A stretch of DNA of 64,000 bases from Muribaculaceae bacterium Zag1. Its GTDB lineage: Bacteria > Bacteroidota > Bacteroidia > Bacteroidales > Muribaculaceae. The first letter of the stretch is position 1. Every line of letters starts with the position of its first letter. Of this stretch, positions 1 through 8,898 are shown one piece after another. The notes beneath the pieces are model-generated. The model did not search any database. It was not told the origin of the DNA and saw only the letters and a list, made by a program, of their open reading frames with translations. The stretch spans positions 51,530 through 115,529 of the forward strand of contig NWBJ01000136.1 of NCBI GenBank assembly GCA_002633115.1. The letters run 5' to 3'. Made by a program: the position numbers and the translations under genes.

Positions 1-80
1 CAACTCACGGGATTTAGTTGGTTTTTAGGATTTACAAACTTCTTTCTAACCTGAAGGCTTCTCGCCATCGGGTCGGTTGG

Positions 81-129
81 CTATTGCTGGCGGAGGAGCC
101 AGGATTCTTCTAGGCGTTTGCGGAGGAGG
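81..129 (-). pseudogene. Relic of the last ~16 codons of an M1 aminopeptidase gene
   Basis: Minus strand reads LLRKRLEESWLLRQQ*, matching the C-terminus LLRKLLEESWILRQQ* of the intact gene ending at 10545. Confidence 0.75.
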
Positions 130-154
130 AAGCCTTGGGAAGGAAGATACTCTA

Positions 155-242
155 CACGTTTTTCGTGGGAAAAGATGGTGTGTAATCACATTTTTCGTGG
201 GAAAAGTGTGATAATATACACATTTTTCGTGGGAAAAGTGTG
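155..242. repeat. Three-unit direct repeat, 32-bp spacing, upstream of DUF4143 ATPase
   Basis: CAC(A/G)TTTTTCGTGGGAAAAG motif starts at 155, 187 and 219; each of the last two units is itself a near-inverted repeat. Confidence 0.85.
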
Positions 243-302
243 AATGGTTTGTAAATAAAGAAATTAATTTGTACTTTTGCGGTAAATAAAATTATCCTCT
301 AT

Positions 303-1601
303 ATGGACGAAAAGTATTTGCGTAGAGATATAATCGGCCCCCTTTTGGAATGGAAGGAGAGGCCAGACCGCAAGCCTCTGATTTTGGAAGGGGCTAGACA
401 GGTGGGAAAGACATGGGCGGTTGAACAATTCGCAAAAGAGCACTACCAAGATATCGCCTACATCAACTTTGAGGAAGAAAAAGCGTTGCGAGACATTTTC
501 AAGCAAGACTTTGACACGGAGCGGATTCTTCGCACCATTAGGGCTTTTACCAGTAGCCCATGCATCCCGGAGAAAACCCTTATTTTTCTGGATGAGATTC
601 AAGAGGCCGAGGGTGGGTTGACGGCACTAAAGTACTTCTGCGAGCGACAACGCGACCAGCATCTAATCGTTGCTGGTTCATTGCTCGGCATAGAGCTGCA
701 TAGGGGCACATCCTTTCCAGTAGGCAAGGTGAATTGGCTAAAAATGTATCCAATGTCCTTTTTTGAATTCCTTGAGGCCATGGACCAAACCTCACTGGCA
801 GAGGCTGTTAAAAATAAAGACTGGGACGTAGTGAAATTCGCCCACAACAAACTCATAGATTGGTTGAAACAATACTATGTGGTAGGAGGAATGCCTGAGG
901 TTGTGGCTAAATATGCACAAAAAGGCACTTTAGAACAAGTGCGCAAATTGCAAAACGATATCCTTAAGGATTATGAGAAGGATTTCTCAAAGCATGCTCC
1001 AAAAGAACTTGTGCCAAGGATTGAACAGATTTGGCATTCTTTGCCGCGCCAGCTGGCTCGGGAGAACAAGAAATTCCTGTTTGGCTTGGTAAAAGAGGGT
1101 GCTAGGGCGCGAGAATACGAACTTGCCCTAAAATGGTTGCAGGATTCTGGTTTGCTCTATCAAATTTTCAATGTGACTAAGCCAGGTCTCCCCTTGAAAT
1201 CCTATATCGATGACAAGGCATTTAAGATTTACACTCACGATGTGGGGCTGCTTGGAGCCTTAAGCGAACTTCCTCCACAAACCTTGCTCTATGGGTCTGA
1301 TATTTTTGTAGAGTTCAAAGGGGCACTTACCGAACAGTATGTGCTGCAGGAACTTATCCCTCACTACACCCCCTATTACTGGGCCAAGCCAAAATCAACA
1401 CAGGAAGTGGATTTCCTGGTTCAGAAAGAGAACTCCATCCTTCCCATAGAAGCCAAATCAGAGGAAAACCTAAAGGCTAAAAGCCTTAAGACTTTCATGG
1501 AGGAGCAGAAAATATCCCATGCTCTCAAACTCTCGACTAGACCCTACTGCTTGCAGCCAAATATCACCAATCTACCCCTCTACGCAGTATCAACCCTTTA
1601 G
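303..1601 (+). CDS. ATP-binding protein, AAA_14 + DUF4143
   Basis: 432 aa; Walker A EGARQVGKTW, Walker B LIFLDEIQE, C-terminal EVDFLVQ..ILPIEAKS nuclease-like motif. Confidence 0.9.
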   Translation: MDEKYLRRDIIGPLLEWKERPDRKPLILEGARQVGKTWAVEQFAKEHYQDIAYINFEEEKALRDIFKQDFDTERILRTIRAFTSSPCIPEKTLIFLDEIQEAEGGLTALKYFCERQRDQHLIVAGSLLGIELHRGTSFPVGKVNWLKMYPMSFFEFLEAMDQTSLAEAVKNKDWDVVKFAHNKLIDWLKQYYVVGGMPEVVAKYAQKGTLEQVRKLQNDILKDYEKDFSKHAPKELVPRIEQIWHSLPRQLARENKKFLFGLVKEGARAREYELALKWLQDSGLLYQIFNVTKPGLPLKSYIDDKAFKIYTHDVGLLGALSELPPQTLLYGSDIFVEFKGALTEQYVLQELIPHYTPYYWAKPKSTQEVDFLVQKENSILPIEAKSEENLKAKSLKTFMEEQKISHALKLSTRPYCLQPNITNLPLYAVSTL

Positions 1602-1757
1602 ATCACATCAATTACCTCAATGGGGTGATCAGCTTAGCCTAGATTTGAATTTCAATGATTAGAGAACGCCAGAACACTCGCCGCTCCCTATCATGGAGTT
1701 AAAGAAACTTTTTGGTATTAGGGATAAATTCCCACCAAAATATTTTCAAGGATCAGA

Positions 1758-1775
1758 AATAAATTGTAACTTTGC
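1758..1775 (+). promoter_or_regulatory. Bacteroidetes-type -7 promoter element (TAACTTTG)
   Basis: aaattgtaactttgcgg, ~310 nt upstream of the 2084 ORF. Confidence 0.5.
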
Positions 1776-1853
1776 GGTGTTGATGGTGCAGTGGGCGTTG
1801 CTCGATGCCAGTCAGCACTCGGATGGCAGAGGCTGTCCGAAACCTACATATCG

Positions 1854-2036
1854 AAAAGAAAGCGTCTATGCTTATCTTGTCAACTGAAACCTGAGAAATT
1901 TCTTGTACACAAGGACAAGCATAGTAGAATCCACGCATGTACGTATGTGCGTGGGCTACTATACCCACATCTGTGTACAAGGGCAATCTCAGGGCCTCAG
2001 TTGAAGGCGTGGCATAGCAGTCCACGCATTTCTTTT
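1854..2036 (+). ncRNA. Candidate structured 5' leader or small RNA (long nested stem-loop)
   Basis: Six nested complementary segments: 1854-1865/2024-2036, 1866-1871/2012-2017, 1880-1887/1997-2004, 1890-1896/1987-1993, 1902-1911/1972-1981, and 1922-1937/1948-1961. Confidence 0.55.
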
Positions 2037-2083
2037 GTATTATTGTTTTATAGCAGAGAGGGCTGCTTTGCAACTACCATCTT

Positions 2084-3739
2084 ATGAAGCCAAAAATTCT
2101 ACTCTGGGTTCTTGTTTTTTTCTTGATGCCCAAACTGGCAGGAGCCTCTATGGTATGGGTAGGCGAAACAACTCGCTGCGATGCCACATCATCTGTTATT
2201 GGATCTACGAGCGACATTTCTTGGTCAACCAATGGAGGATACTTTTCTCTTAGCGGCTCCGGGTTCTATCGTGATGTAAAAGTCACTCAATACTTTTCCG
2301 GCTCAGCCACTGTAACCTGTTCTTGGAAATATCGTCTCACATCGAGTAGCCAATGGACCTCGACCTCTAAAACTTGGACTTTCACTTGCAAAGATAATCC
2401 AGCCTCAGTTTCTCCATCTACTCTTTCTCTTAAGGTTGATGACTCTTACCAATTAAGTTACTCCCACACTTATACTAATAGTTATACCTCCGCAGCTAAT
2501 GCCTACTTTAGCACAAACAGCACTTGCGTAACCGTAACTTCAAATGGATATGTAACAGCCGTAAGCCCAGGTACCGCCTATGTAACCTTGTATTCAAAAA
2601 TTTCCGCAAACAGCCCATCGTGCTTAGTTACAGTCACTGAGGATTCTAGTGGTTCTGGTAATACTGGAAATGGAAACACCAATACTAATACTGAGAGCCC
2701 AGGTGAGGCCATAGACTTGGGCTTATCTGTACTATGGGCCTCTTGTAATGTTGGAGCATCAAATCCAGAGGAGTATGGAGATTTCTATGCTTGGGGAGAA
2801 ACCAAAACAAAAACAATCTATGACTTTGATCATTATGTTGTGGATGAAGACGGATGCTGGACAGAAAAAGATCCAATGTACGATAAAGAGTATGGTGTAA
2901 TTTGGCCAATAGAAGAGACCAAGTTTGATGTAGCCAATGTTAAATGGGGAAGTGGTTGGAGAATGCCAACAGTTCTTGAAATAGAAGAACTTAAAGACAA
3001 ATGTACATGGACTGTTAGCACTCAAAACAATGTGAAAGGATTAAAATTTAAAGGTCCCAATGAAAATACAATTTTCATTCCCTTTGCGGGTGGTTATGAC
3101 GGTTCGTATTATCATAGTGATGGTTCGCAGTTTGAATTATGGTGTTCAGATGTTGTTCAAAATACAAAACTAAAGTGCGCTTATTGTTTATCATATTATT
3201 CTCAAGGAAACCTTAATTTAGAGTACTCGAGGAGAAATTATGGATTAAGCATAAGACCAGTGAAAGACAACCCCCAAAATAATACAAGCAGATGGTTTGT
3301 TGAAATTGATTGGGAAACATCTCCAGAATATCAACTGAAGAAGACCGATAATAAGAAGGTGTTTGAACTGGAAAATGTTACTATTGAAAAGCGATGGTTT
3401 CGGATAGCTACTTGGGAAGGAGAAATTGCCTTGATACCCCAAAGTTATGATATTATTTACAATGATCCAATACCTCTTACTGTTGCTACAGCTAAATCAA
3501 GCCCAAGTTATTTTACTTTAGAAACTTCTCCACAAACCTTAAAAAAGATTATATTAGATTTAAATGAAATGACATTGACATTAATTCATGAAGAAAATAG
3601 TATAAATACTATTACAGTTGACAATGAGAATACTGTCCACTACTATAATTTACAAGGAATAGAAGTTCTCAATGTAATACCAAATATGATTTATATTAAG
3701 GTGGTGAATGGAGAACCTCAGAAAATAGTTTTCCATTGA
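2084..3739 (+). CDS. Secreted Ig-like (BIG2) / Fibrobacter-paralogous-domain (FISUMP-like) protein
   Basis: Signal peptide MKPKILLWVLVFFLMPKLAGA; BIG2-like region; AIDLGLSVLWASCNVGASNPEEYGDFYAWGET motif. Confidence 0.75.
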   Translation: MKPKILLWVLVFFLMPKLAGASMVWVGETTRCDATSSVIGSTSDISWSTNGGYFSLSGSGFYRDVKVTQYFSGSATVTCSWKYRLTSSSQWTSTSKTWTFTCKDNPASVSPSTLSLKVDDSYQLSYSHTYTNSYTSAANAYFSTNSTCVTVTSNGYVTAVSPGTAYVTLYSKISANSPSCLVTVTEDSSGSGNTGNGNTNTNTESPGEAIDLGLSVLWASCNVGASNPEEYGDFYAWGETKTKTIYDFDHYVVDEDGCWTEKDPMYDKEYGVIWPIEETKFDVANVKWGSGWRMPTVLEIEELKDKCTWTVSTQNNVKGLKFKGPNENTIFIPFAGGYDGSYYHSDGSQFELWCSDVVQNTKLKCAYCLSYYSQGNLNLEYSRRNYGLSIRPVKDNPQNNTSRWFVEIDWETSPEYQLKKTDNKKVFELENVTIEKRWFRIATWEGEIALIPQSYDIIYNDPIPLTVATAKSSPSYFTLETSPQTLKKIILDLNEMTLTLIHEENSINTITVDNENTVHYYNLQGIEVLNVIPNMIYIKVVNGEPQKIVFH

Positions 3740-3743
3740 GGCC

Positions 3744-3783
3744 CTCTAACTGTCTTGGGTTGATCAACCCAAGACGGTTAGAG
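3744..3783 (+). terminator. Near-perfect 40-nt palindrome downstream of the secreted protein gene
   Basis: CTCTAACTGTCTTGGGTTGATCAACCCAAGACGGTTAGAG, one mismatched pair. Confidence 0.65.
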
Positions 3784-3875
3784 TTCACTTAAAAGTTAAT
3801 TATTTTTCAACTTTGGATTGAAATACAAGAGGTTTGAGTGAGGGATAAATATAAATACTTTGAAGAAGACAGGAG

Positions 3876-4145
3876 ATGAAAAGCTTGGATTATACATTCG
3901 AAGAAATGCTGGCCGCAGTGCCTAAGGAGATACAAGAGGAAGTGAATCTTGAGTTTGATGTGTCCAATAGGGTATATCAGTTCATGCAGGCAAAAGGAAT
4001 CACCAAAAAGGAATTGGCTGGCGCATTGGGGAAACGTCCGAGCGAGATAACCAAATGGCTTAGCGGACAACACAATTTCACTCTTCGCACCATAGCCATG
4101 TTTACAGCCTTCTTTGGCCAGACTATAATCCAAACGATAAAATGA
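3876..4145 (+). CDS. XRE-family HTH protein, orphan antitoxin-like
   Basis: 89 aa; helix-turn-helix GITKKELAGALGKRPSEITKWLSGQHNFTLRTI; resembles the 54414-54698 antitoxin; no cognate toxin ORF adjacent. Confidence 0.75.
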   Translation: MKSLDYTFEEMLAAVPKEIQEEVNLEFDVSNRVYQFMQAKGITKKELAGALGKRPSEITKWLSGQHNFTLRTIAMFTAFFGQTIIQTIK

Positions 4146-4184
4146 GTATCGTTGAACTTGGGAATTAAACCTGTAAACCATCGT

Positions 4185-4231
4185 GAGTTGCGGCCAAATC
4201 GGTTAATTTTTAATCGATTTGGCCGCAACTC
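4185..4231. repeat. Dispersed palindrome, copy 1
   Basis: GAGTTGCGGCCAAATCGGTTAATTTTTAATCGATTTGGCCGCAACTC; second copy at 9306-9358. Confidence 0.85.
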
Positions 4232-4334
4232 AGGGTGTTTTATTAATTTTCAGGGATTTATATACTCCCTATTAAAGAAGGATTAATATCCTCCTCTATA
4301 AGTGTGGACATCTCTTACAGAATTTCACGAAACA

Positions 4335-4366
4335 TTTGTAAATTCGGATAAAAAGACTTAACTTTG
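4335..4366 (+). promoter_or_regulatory. Bacteroidetes promoter for the ATPase-HNH cassette
   Basis: TTTG at 4335-4338 and TAACTTTG at 4359-4366. Confidence 0.6.
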
Positions 4367-4370
4367 TACC

Positions 4371-5681
4371 ATGGATGAAATTAACGGTATGAAAATCCAA
4401 AAGATAAATATCAAGGACTTCAGATGCTTCGGTGAATTTTCCCTAAATCTCAAACCAGGCATAAACTTGCTGGTAGGCGACAACGCCTCTGGTAAGACAT
4501 CGCTGCTTAAGGCTTGCAAATATGCTATAAGCTGTTTCTTCAGCGGTTTCAGCGATGACAACACTGCATGGGTTTATCCCTTGACCAATGATTTTAGGCA
4601 ATCAGAGGTCGGTGGAGTCTTGTTACAAGAGAGACCTATAGAGATAGAATTCAGCCTATTGGGACTTGGTCTCCCCGATTCTCCACAATCTTTGGTAATG
4701 AAAAGCGTGAAAAACAGTCGCCCCTTGCTTACGCCACTTAAGGACCTTAAGCTAAATGCGACCAAGCTTAAGGAGGCATACACCAATGGCAATGGTCAGA
4801 CTGAGCCCCTACCTCTGATTGAATGTTTCACCACTGAGGATATTCATGTACGCCGCTCCATCAGCCAATCGAAATTCAAAGAGACTCGACAGAAGCCTTC
4901 TTTCGGGTATTACGAATGCTTGGAGGGCAATGGCTTCCTGCCATATTGGGAGAAGAGACTGCTAGTTCTCAAAGAGGAAGACCCTGGCAATCAGGAATTG
5001 GCAATTGTGACCGCCGCAATTGCCAAAGCGTTGGGCCCAGCTGGATGCGGAATAATTGATGGTATAGTGGTACGCCCCAATGCCGGGAAAGTTTGCTATA
5101 GGTTTACCGACGGGCGCATCGTCGATTCTGACAAGCTTTCAGATGGATATCGGCGTCTCGTCAACCTTGTAACCAACTTGGCCTTTAGATGCGCTATTCT
5201 CAATCGAGGCATCTACGGCTTGGAAGCTTGCCGGAATACACAGGGTGTAGCCATCATTGACGAAGTGGACTTGCATCTTCACCCATCGCTTCAGGCTCGG
5301 GTGCTCCCATCACTGACATTGGCATTTCCCAATCTGCAAATCATAGCAAGTTCGCACTCCCCCATGGTTATGTCAGGCGTTGAAACTACCGAGCGCGATC
5401 AAGTGCTTAAGCTCGATTATGTGCCCCCTGCCTATTCAGCCCAACCAATACGGACCTACGGAATGGATCTGTCTTCCATCTCAAGCTTATGGCTTGGTGT
5501 AGCCCCTCGCGAACAGTCGACGCAGCATCGGCTTGATCGCCTATATTCTCTACTGGACCAAGAGCGGTATGATGAATTGGCTATAGAGCTCGAAAGAGCA
5601 AAACGAGAATATGGGGATACGCTCCCTGAACTGGATCGTCTCCAGACTGAGTTGGACTTTGAGCGAGGATTAGAGAGATGA
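4371..5681 (+). CDS. AAA family ATPase (AAA_21/SMC-like, PtuA-like)
   Basis: INIKDFRCFGEFSLNL..LLVGDNASGKTSLLKA Walker A; signature LSDGYRRLVNL; Walker B VAIIDEVDLHLHPSLQ. Start may be the internal ATG at 4389 because the promoter ends at 4366. Confidence 0.85.
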   Translation: MDEINGMKIQKINIKDFRCFGEFSLNLKPGINLLVGDNASGKTSLLKACKYAISCFFSGFSDDNTAWVYPLTNDFRQSEVGGVLLQERPIEIEFSLLGLGLPDSPQSLVMKSVKNSRPLLTPLKDLKLNATKLKEAYTNGNGQTEPLPLIECFTTEDIHVRRSISQSKFKETRQKPSFGYYECLEGNGFLPYWEKRLLVLKEEDPGNQELAIVTAAIAKALGPAGCGIIDGIVVRPNAGKVCYRFTDGRIVDSDKLSDGYRRLVNLVTNLAFRCAILNRGIYGLEACRNTQGVAIIDEVDLHLHPSLQARVLPSLTLAFPNLQIIASSHSPMVMSGVETTERDQVLKLDYVPPAYSAQPIRTYGMDLSSISSLWLGVAPREQSTQHRLDRLYSLLDQERYDELAIELERAKREYGDTLPELDRLQTELDFERGLER

Positions 5682-6364
5682 AGCTAATCATAAAGGGTCA
5701 GGAACCCAAAGAATGGGTGGAACATCGTCTCACTCAGGGTGCAGTCTACGAGCCAATTCAACCGCTTCGAAACGCTCTGTATGGAGAACAGGGAGGAATT
5801 TGCGCCTACTGTATGCGCCGCCTACAAACCGAGCCAGACCTGGCTCATATCCAGACTAACCGCATTGAACATCTCAGTCCTCAAAGTACCGACTTAACGC
5901 ATACGATGGAGTATACCAATATGGTGATGTGTTGCAGTGGATGGTCACCATCAATTGAGACAAGGGACGAATGTCATTGCGACAATAATCGCGGCAACCA
6001 ACCACTTTCTCTATCTCCTCTCGACCCTAAAGTTATAGATTCTCTGAGTTATGGCAAAGATGGATCTTTAATCTCTAGCAACCTCCTATGGAATCAAGAG
6101 ATTAACACAATTCTCAACCTTAATAACAGGTGGTTAAAATCTGCGCGTTCACAGGTTAGAGAAGGTGTCATCAATAGCCTTAACCGTAAGATTAAGAATA
6201 AGATTAAGAATAAGAAAGGATCTAAAGATTGGACTGAAAAAATCTTGCGAGAAGAACTTCAATCCTGGGAAAAACGGGATGCCACTGGGCTTTTCAAGCC
6301 ATATTCTGGCATGGTCATCACCCTATTGAGAAAATACCTCAGAAAGGCCCAAAGCCAACGGTAA
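5678..6364 (+). CDS. TIGR02646-family HNH endonuclease (PtuB-like)
   Basis: ATGA overlap with the ATPase; GICAYCMRR..NRIEHLSPQS HNH/zinc motif. Confidence 0.8.
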   Translation: MKLIIKGQEPKEWVEHRLTQGAVYEPIQPLRNALYGEQGGICAYCMRRLQTEPDLAHIQTNRIEHLSPQSTDLTHTMEYTNMVMCCSGWSPSIETRDECHCDNNRGNQPLSLSPLDPKVIDSLSYGKDGSLISSNLLWNQEINTILNLNNRWLKSARSQVREGVINSLNRKIKNKIKNKKGSKDWTEKILREELQSWEKRDATGLFKPYSGMVITLLRKYLRKAQSQR

Positions 6365-6384
6365 ATCAGAGTCTCCAGATAAAA

Positions 6385-6615
6385 ATGCCAAGGATTTTTG
6401 AGAAGGTGGGAAACACATCAAATTCCGCTCCTTCCAATAACAGTAATTCCCAGTTATGTGGATTCTGCAATGGGATTACAGCCATAGCTTGCACTCGCTG
6501 CGGAGGTTGCGGTCAGGTCTACAAAATGAATTTTGGATGGGTGTGCTGCGACCAATGTCAGGGCGTTGGTAACATTACATGCCCCAGATGTCACGGCTCA
6601 GGGCGTGCCTACTAA
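6385..6615 (+). CDS. Small CxxC zinc-finger protein (DnaJ central-domain-like)
   Basis: 76 aa with repeated motifs CGFCNG, CTRCGGCG, CDQCQGVG, CPRCHGSG; starts 20 bp after the HNH gene. Confidence 0.65.
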   Translation: MPRIFEKVGNTSNSAPSNNSNSQLCGFCNGITAIACTRCGGCGQVYKMNFGWVCCDQCQGVGNITCPRCHGSGRAY

Positions 6616-6640
6616 CCCCGTATTCTCTTACTTTATTTCT

Positions 6641-6688
6641 CTCATCTTCCGTAAACTCCTTGAAGAATCCTGGCTCCTCCGTCAGCAA
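6641..6688 (+). pseudogene. Fragment of M1 aminopeptidase 3' end
   Basis: Plus strand reads LIFRKLLEESWLLRQQ, matching the C-terminus of the intact gene. Confidence 0.75.
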
Positions 6689-6689
6689 T

Positions 6690-7527
6690 TCAAAGGTCTT
6701 TTACTTCTTCGGAGGAGAGGCCGGTGTAGAGCATAATCTTTTCAATTGGCTCTCCGTTCTCTTTCATTATGCGGGCCATCTCTTTCTTGCTCTTGGCTTC
6801 GCCATGTGCCACGCCCTCAGCGTATGAGTCGTCGAGGGCTTCCTGCTCGTAGTAAACCGAGTCGAGGAAATCACGGTAGACCTTTTGCTCGGCCTTGGGC
6901 ATGGCGTCGTACTGGAGCCTGCTGCGCGCCTCGGGCAGCCCCGGCGCATCGTCGTCCTCGCCTATCTCGCCCGTCTTCAGGTAGTTCATCCACTGCTCCA
7001 GAGAGTTCTTGGTGACTTTCTTGTAGTCAAATTTTCCCACCCTCACCAGGTAGTAGACCGGGAAAATGTCTTCCGAAGAGAGGGTGATGAGAGTGTCCTG
7101 CTCGGTCTTGCGCTTGAAAGTGAATGTGTCGTGGGTGTGCACGCCCTTGAGCACCGCCTGGCCCTTGTACAGATAGTCCTTGCCTTGCAATCGGTCAATG
7201 CCGTAATCGGCGAAAGAGATGGTATAAGGGAGAAACGTATCGCCCTTGATGCGAAGGAATTTGGTGCCATCGGTAAGATAAGCCTTATATTCGCTGTGGG
7301 CGAAATCTACGTCGCCCATTATGTTGCCCTCGAAATAGAGGTTTGGATTCACGCACTACACATTCACCAACGCGCAAGGCGTGCCGTTGAGGTCCTTCCT
7401 GATCTTGTCCACAGTCAAGACATCCATGGTCAATTCCACAGATTTCACCGTCAGCTGCTGCGCGAAGCATAGCATGCAATAAAGGCAGGATTTGAGGAGC
7501 AAAAAGTATCTCACGACTAAATCTTTC
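6690..7527 (-). pseudogene. Chimera: N-terminus of a PEGA/SEL1-type secreted protein joined to the C-terminal ~165 aa of an Rpn-family PDDEXK protein
   Basis: From 7527 the minus strand reads MKDLVVRYFLLLKSCLYCMLCFAQQLTVKSVELTMDVLTVDKIRKDLNGTPCALVNV*CVNPNLYFEGNIMGDVDF..YGIDRLQ|GKDYLYKGQ.... The part after GK is nearly identical to 9463-9975. Confidence 0.75.
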
Positions 7528-7543
7528 ATTGCTTTATTCTGAA

Positions 7544-8893
7544 CTATTCTTCGAATTTTACACTGGGCAACATAAAGCCCAGATAGAGAGGGAGGGTAAG
7601 CATGGGGCCTTCTTGACCGATGTTGTAATCGCCGAGCTTGATGGCGTGACGCACATGGTACTTTTCAGGATGCTTGAGGATAGTCTTGGCGCTCTTGGCG
7701 TTGCCGGTCTGCGCTTTGCACTCAACCAATACGCATTCGCCCTGGATTCTCAACAAGAAATCCACCTCCAAGCCTGTTTCCTTATGATAGTAGTATAGCT
7801 TCTTTCCGCTTTTGCCAAGGAAGTCTGCCATAAGATTTTCGAAGATTGCACCTTTATAGGTGTGTAGGTTACCCATGAGAATATCAGCCTGGGTTTCATC
7901 CTCAAGCATGCTGATCAGCAACCCAATGTCGGCCATGTACACTTTATATTCCGAATCGATGGCATTTCCATCAAGGGGCAATTCTGTGATGCTGACATTG
8001 TAGGCACGCCTAATTATAGCGGCATCTTCAATCCACTGCACAGCCCCTGCGTAGCGAGCAGAGGTTGCTCCCGTGCGCACGATTGAGTACTGAAATTTCT
8101 TATACTCGCGCCTCAATTGTTTTGGTATAGAATCAAAGCTTTCTCTAATCTTAGATTTGAGCTCCTTCGGGGCATACTTCAGCATATCGTCGCGATAACC
8201 ATTGACAATGCCGCGCTGCGCAAGCAACACCTGATTCATCTGCTTTGTGTCAAGATAAATGTTCACCGCTTCAGGCATGCCCCCCACTATGAGGTATCGC
8301 AGCAGAAGCTCCTTCATGCGCAAGTGGATGGGCGTGGGCACAGGGATTCTATTCTCCAAATTATGCCTAAGCAGCTGGAATACTTCCTCTGATATTCCAT
8401 TGGCCCATAAGAACTCTTCAAAGTCAAGCGGATACATATCTATTTGTGTCTCATACCCTATGGGGATGGAGACGGGCTTGTCTTCATTGTAACCTGAGAC
8501 ACCGAGCAACGAGCCCGTGGCGATGACATCGTATCTGCCATCAATGCAGAAAAACTTGAGGGCTGTGCGAGCTTGGGGACATTCCTGAATCTCATCGAGA
8601 ATGATGCATGTCCTGCCTGGCACAAAGCGCGTGTTTATATCCAACATTGTGGACAGATACATTATGATGTCATCGATTTTGAGAGACCCCTCGAAGGCTC
8701 GGCATAGCTCAGGCTGCTCTATGAAATTTATGCCTACCACATATTCGTAATTGGCCTCGGCGAATGCCGTTGCTGAGAAAGTCTTGCCGCACTGGCGGCA
8801 TCCCTTGATCACAAGAGGCTTGTGTTTGGGCGTCATTTTCCACTCTTTGAGAGTATCTTCTATCTTTCTTCTAAGCATATTGTTGCTAATCAA
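7544..8893 (-). CDS. ATP-binding protein, AAA_14 + DUF4143
   Basis: 449 aa; KGCRQCGKTFSA Walker A; CIILDEIQECPQ; EVDFLLRIQGECVLVECKA. Confidence 0.9.
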   Translation of the reverse strand: MISNNMLRRKIEDTLKEWKMTPKHKPLVIKGCRQCGKTFSATAFAEANYEYVVGINFIEQPELCRAFEGSLKIDDIIMYLSTMLDINTRFVPGRTCIILDEIQECPQARTALKFFCIDGRYDVIATGSLLGVSGYNEDKPVSIPIGYETQIDMYPLDFEEFLWANGISEEVFQLLRHNLENRIPVPTPIHLRMKELLLRYLIVGGMPEAVNIYLDTKQMNQVLLAQRGIVNGYRDDMLKYAPKELKSKIRESFDSIPKQLRREYKKFQYSIVRTGATSARYAGAVQWIEDAAIIRRAYNVSITELPLDGNAIDSEYKVYMADIGLLISMLEDETQADILMGNLHTYKGAIFENLMADFLGKSGKKLYYYHKETGLEVDFLLRIQGECVLVECKAQTGNAKSAKTILKHPEKYHVRHAIKLGDYNIGQEGPMLTLPLYLGFMLPSVKFEE

Positions 8894-8898
8894 TGGTT

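Noticed and set aside
155-242. CRISPR array
   Set aside because: Only three units with ~8-bp separators, imperfect, no cas genes; better read as an operator-like array.
1854-2036. 6S RNA, tmRNA or RNase P RNA
   Set aside because: Lacks conserved sequence of tmRNA or RNase P, and bulge layout does not clearly match 6S RNA; kept as unassigned structured leader.
1693-2253. Small plus- and minus-strand ORFs in the track (64, 106, 98 and 72 aa)
   Set aside because: No protein-like composition; they overlap the structured leader and the start of the 2084 gene.
4146-4370. Retron ncRNA upstream of the ATPase-HNH pair
   Set aside because: No reverse transcriptase ORF anywhere nearby; the hairpin there is a dispersed palindrome also found at 9306-9358.
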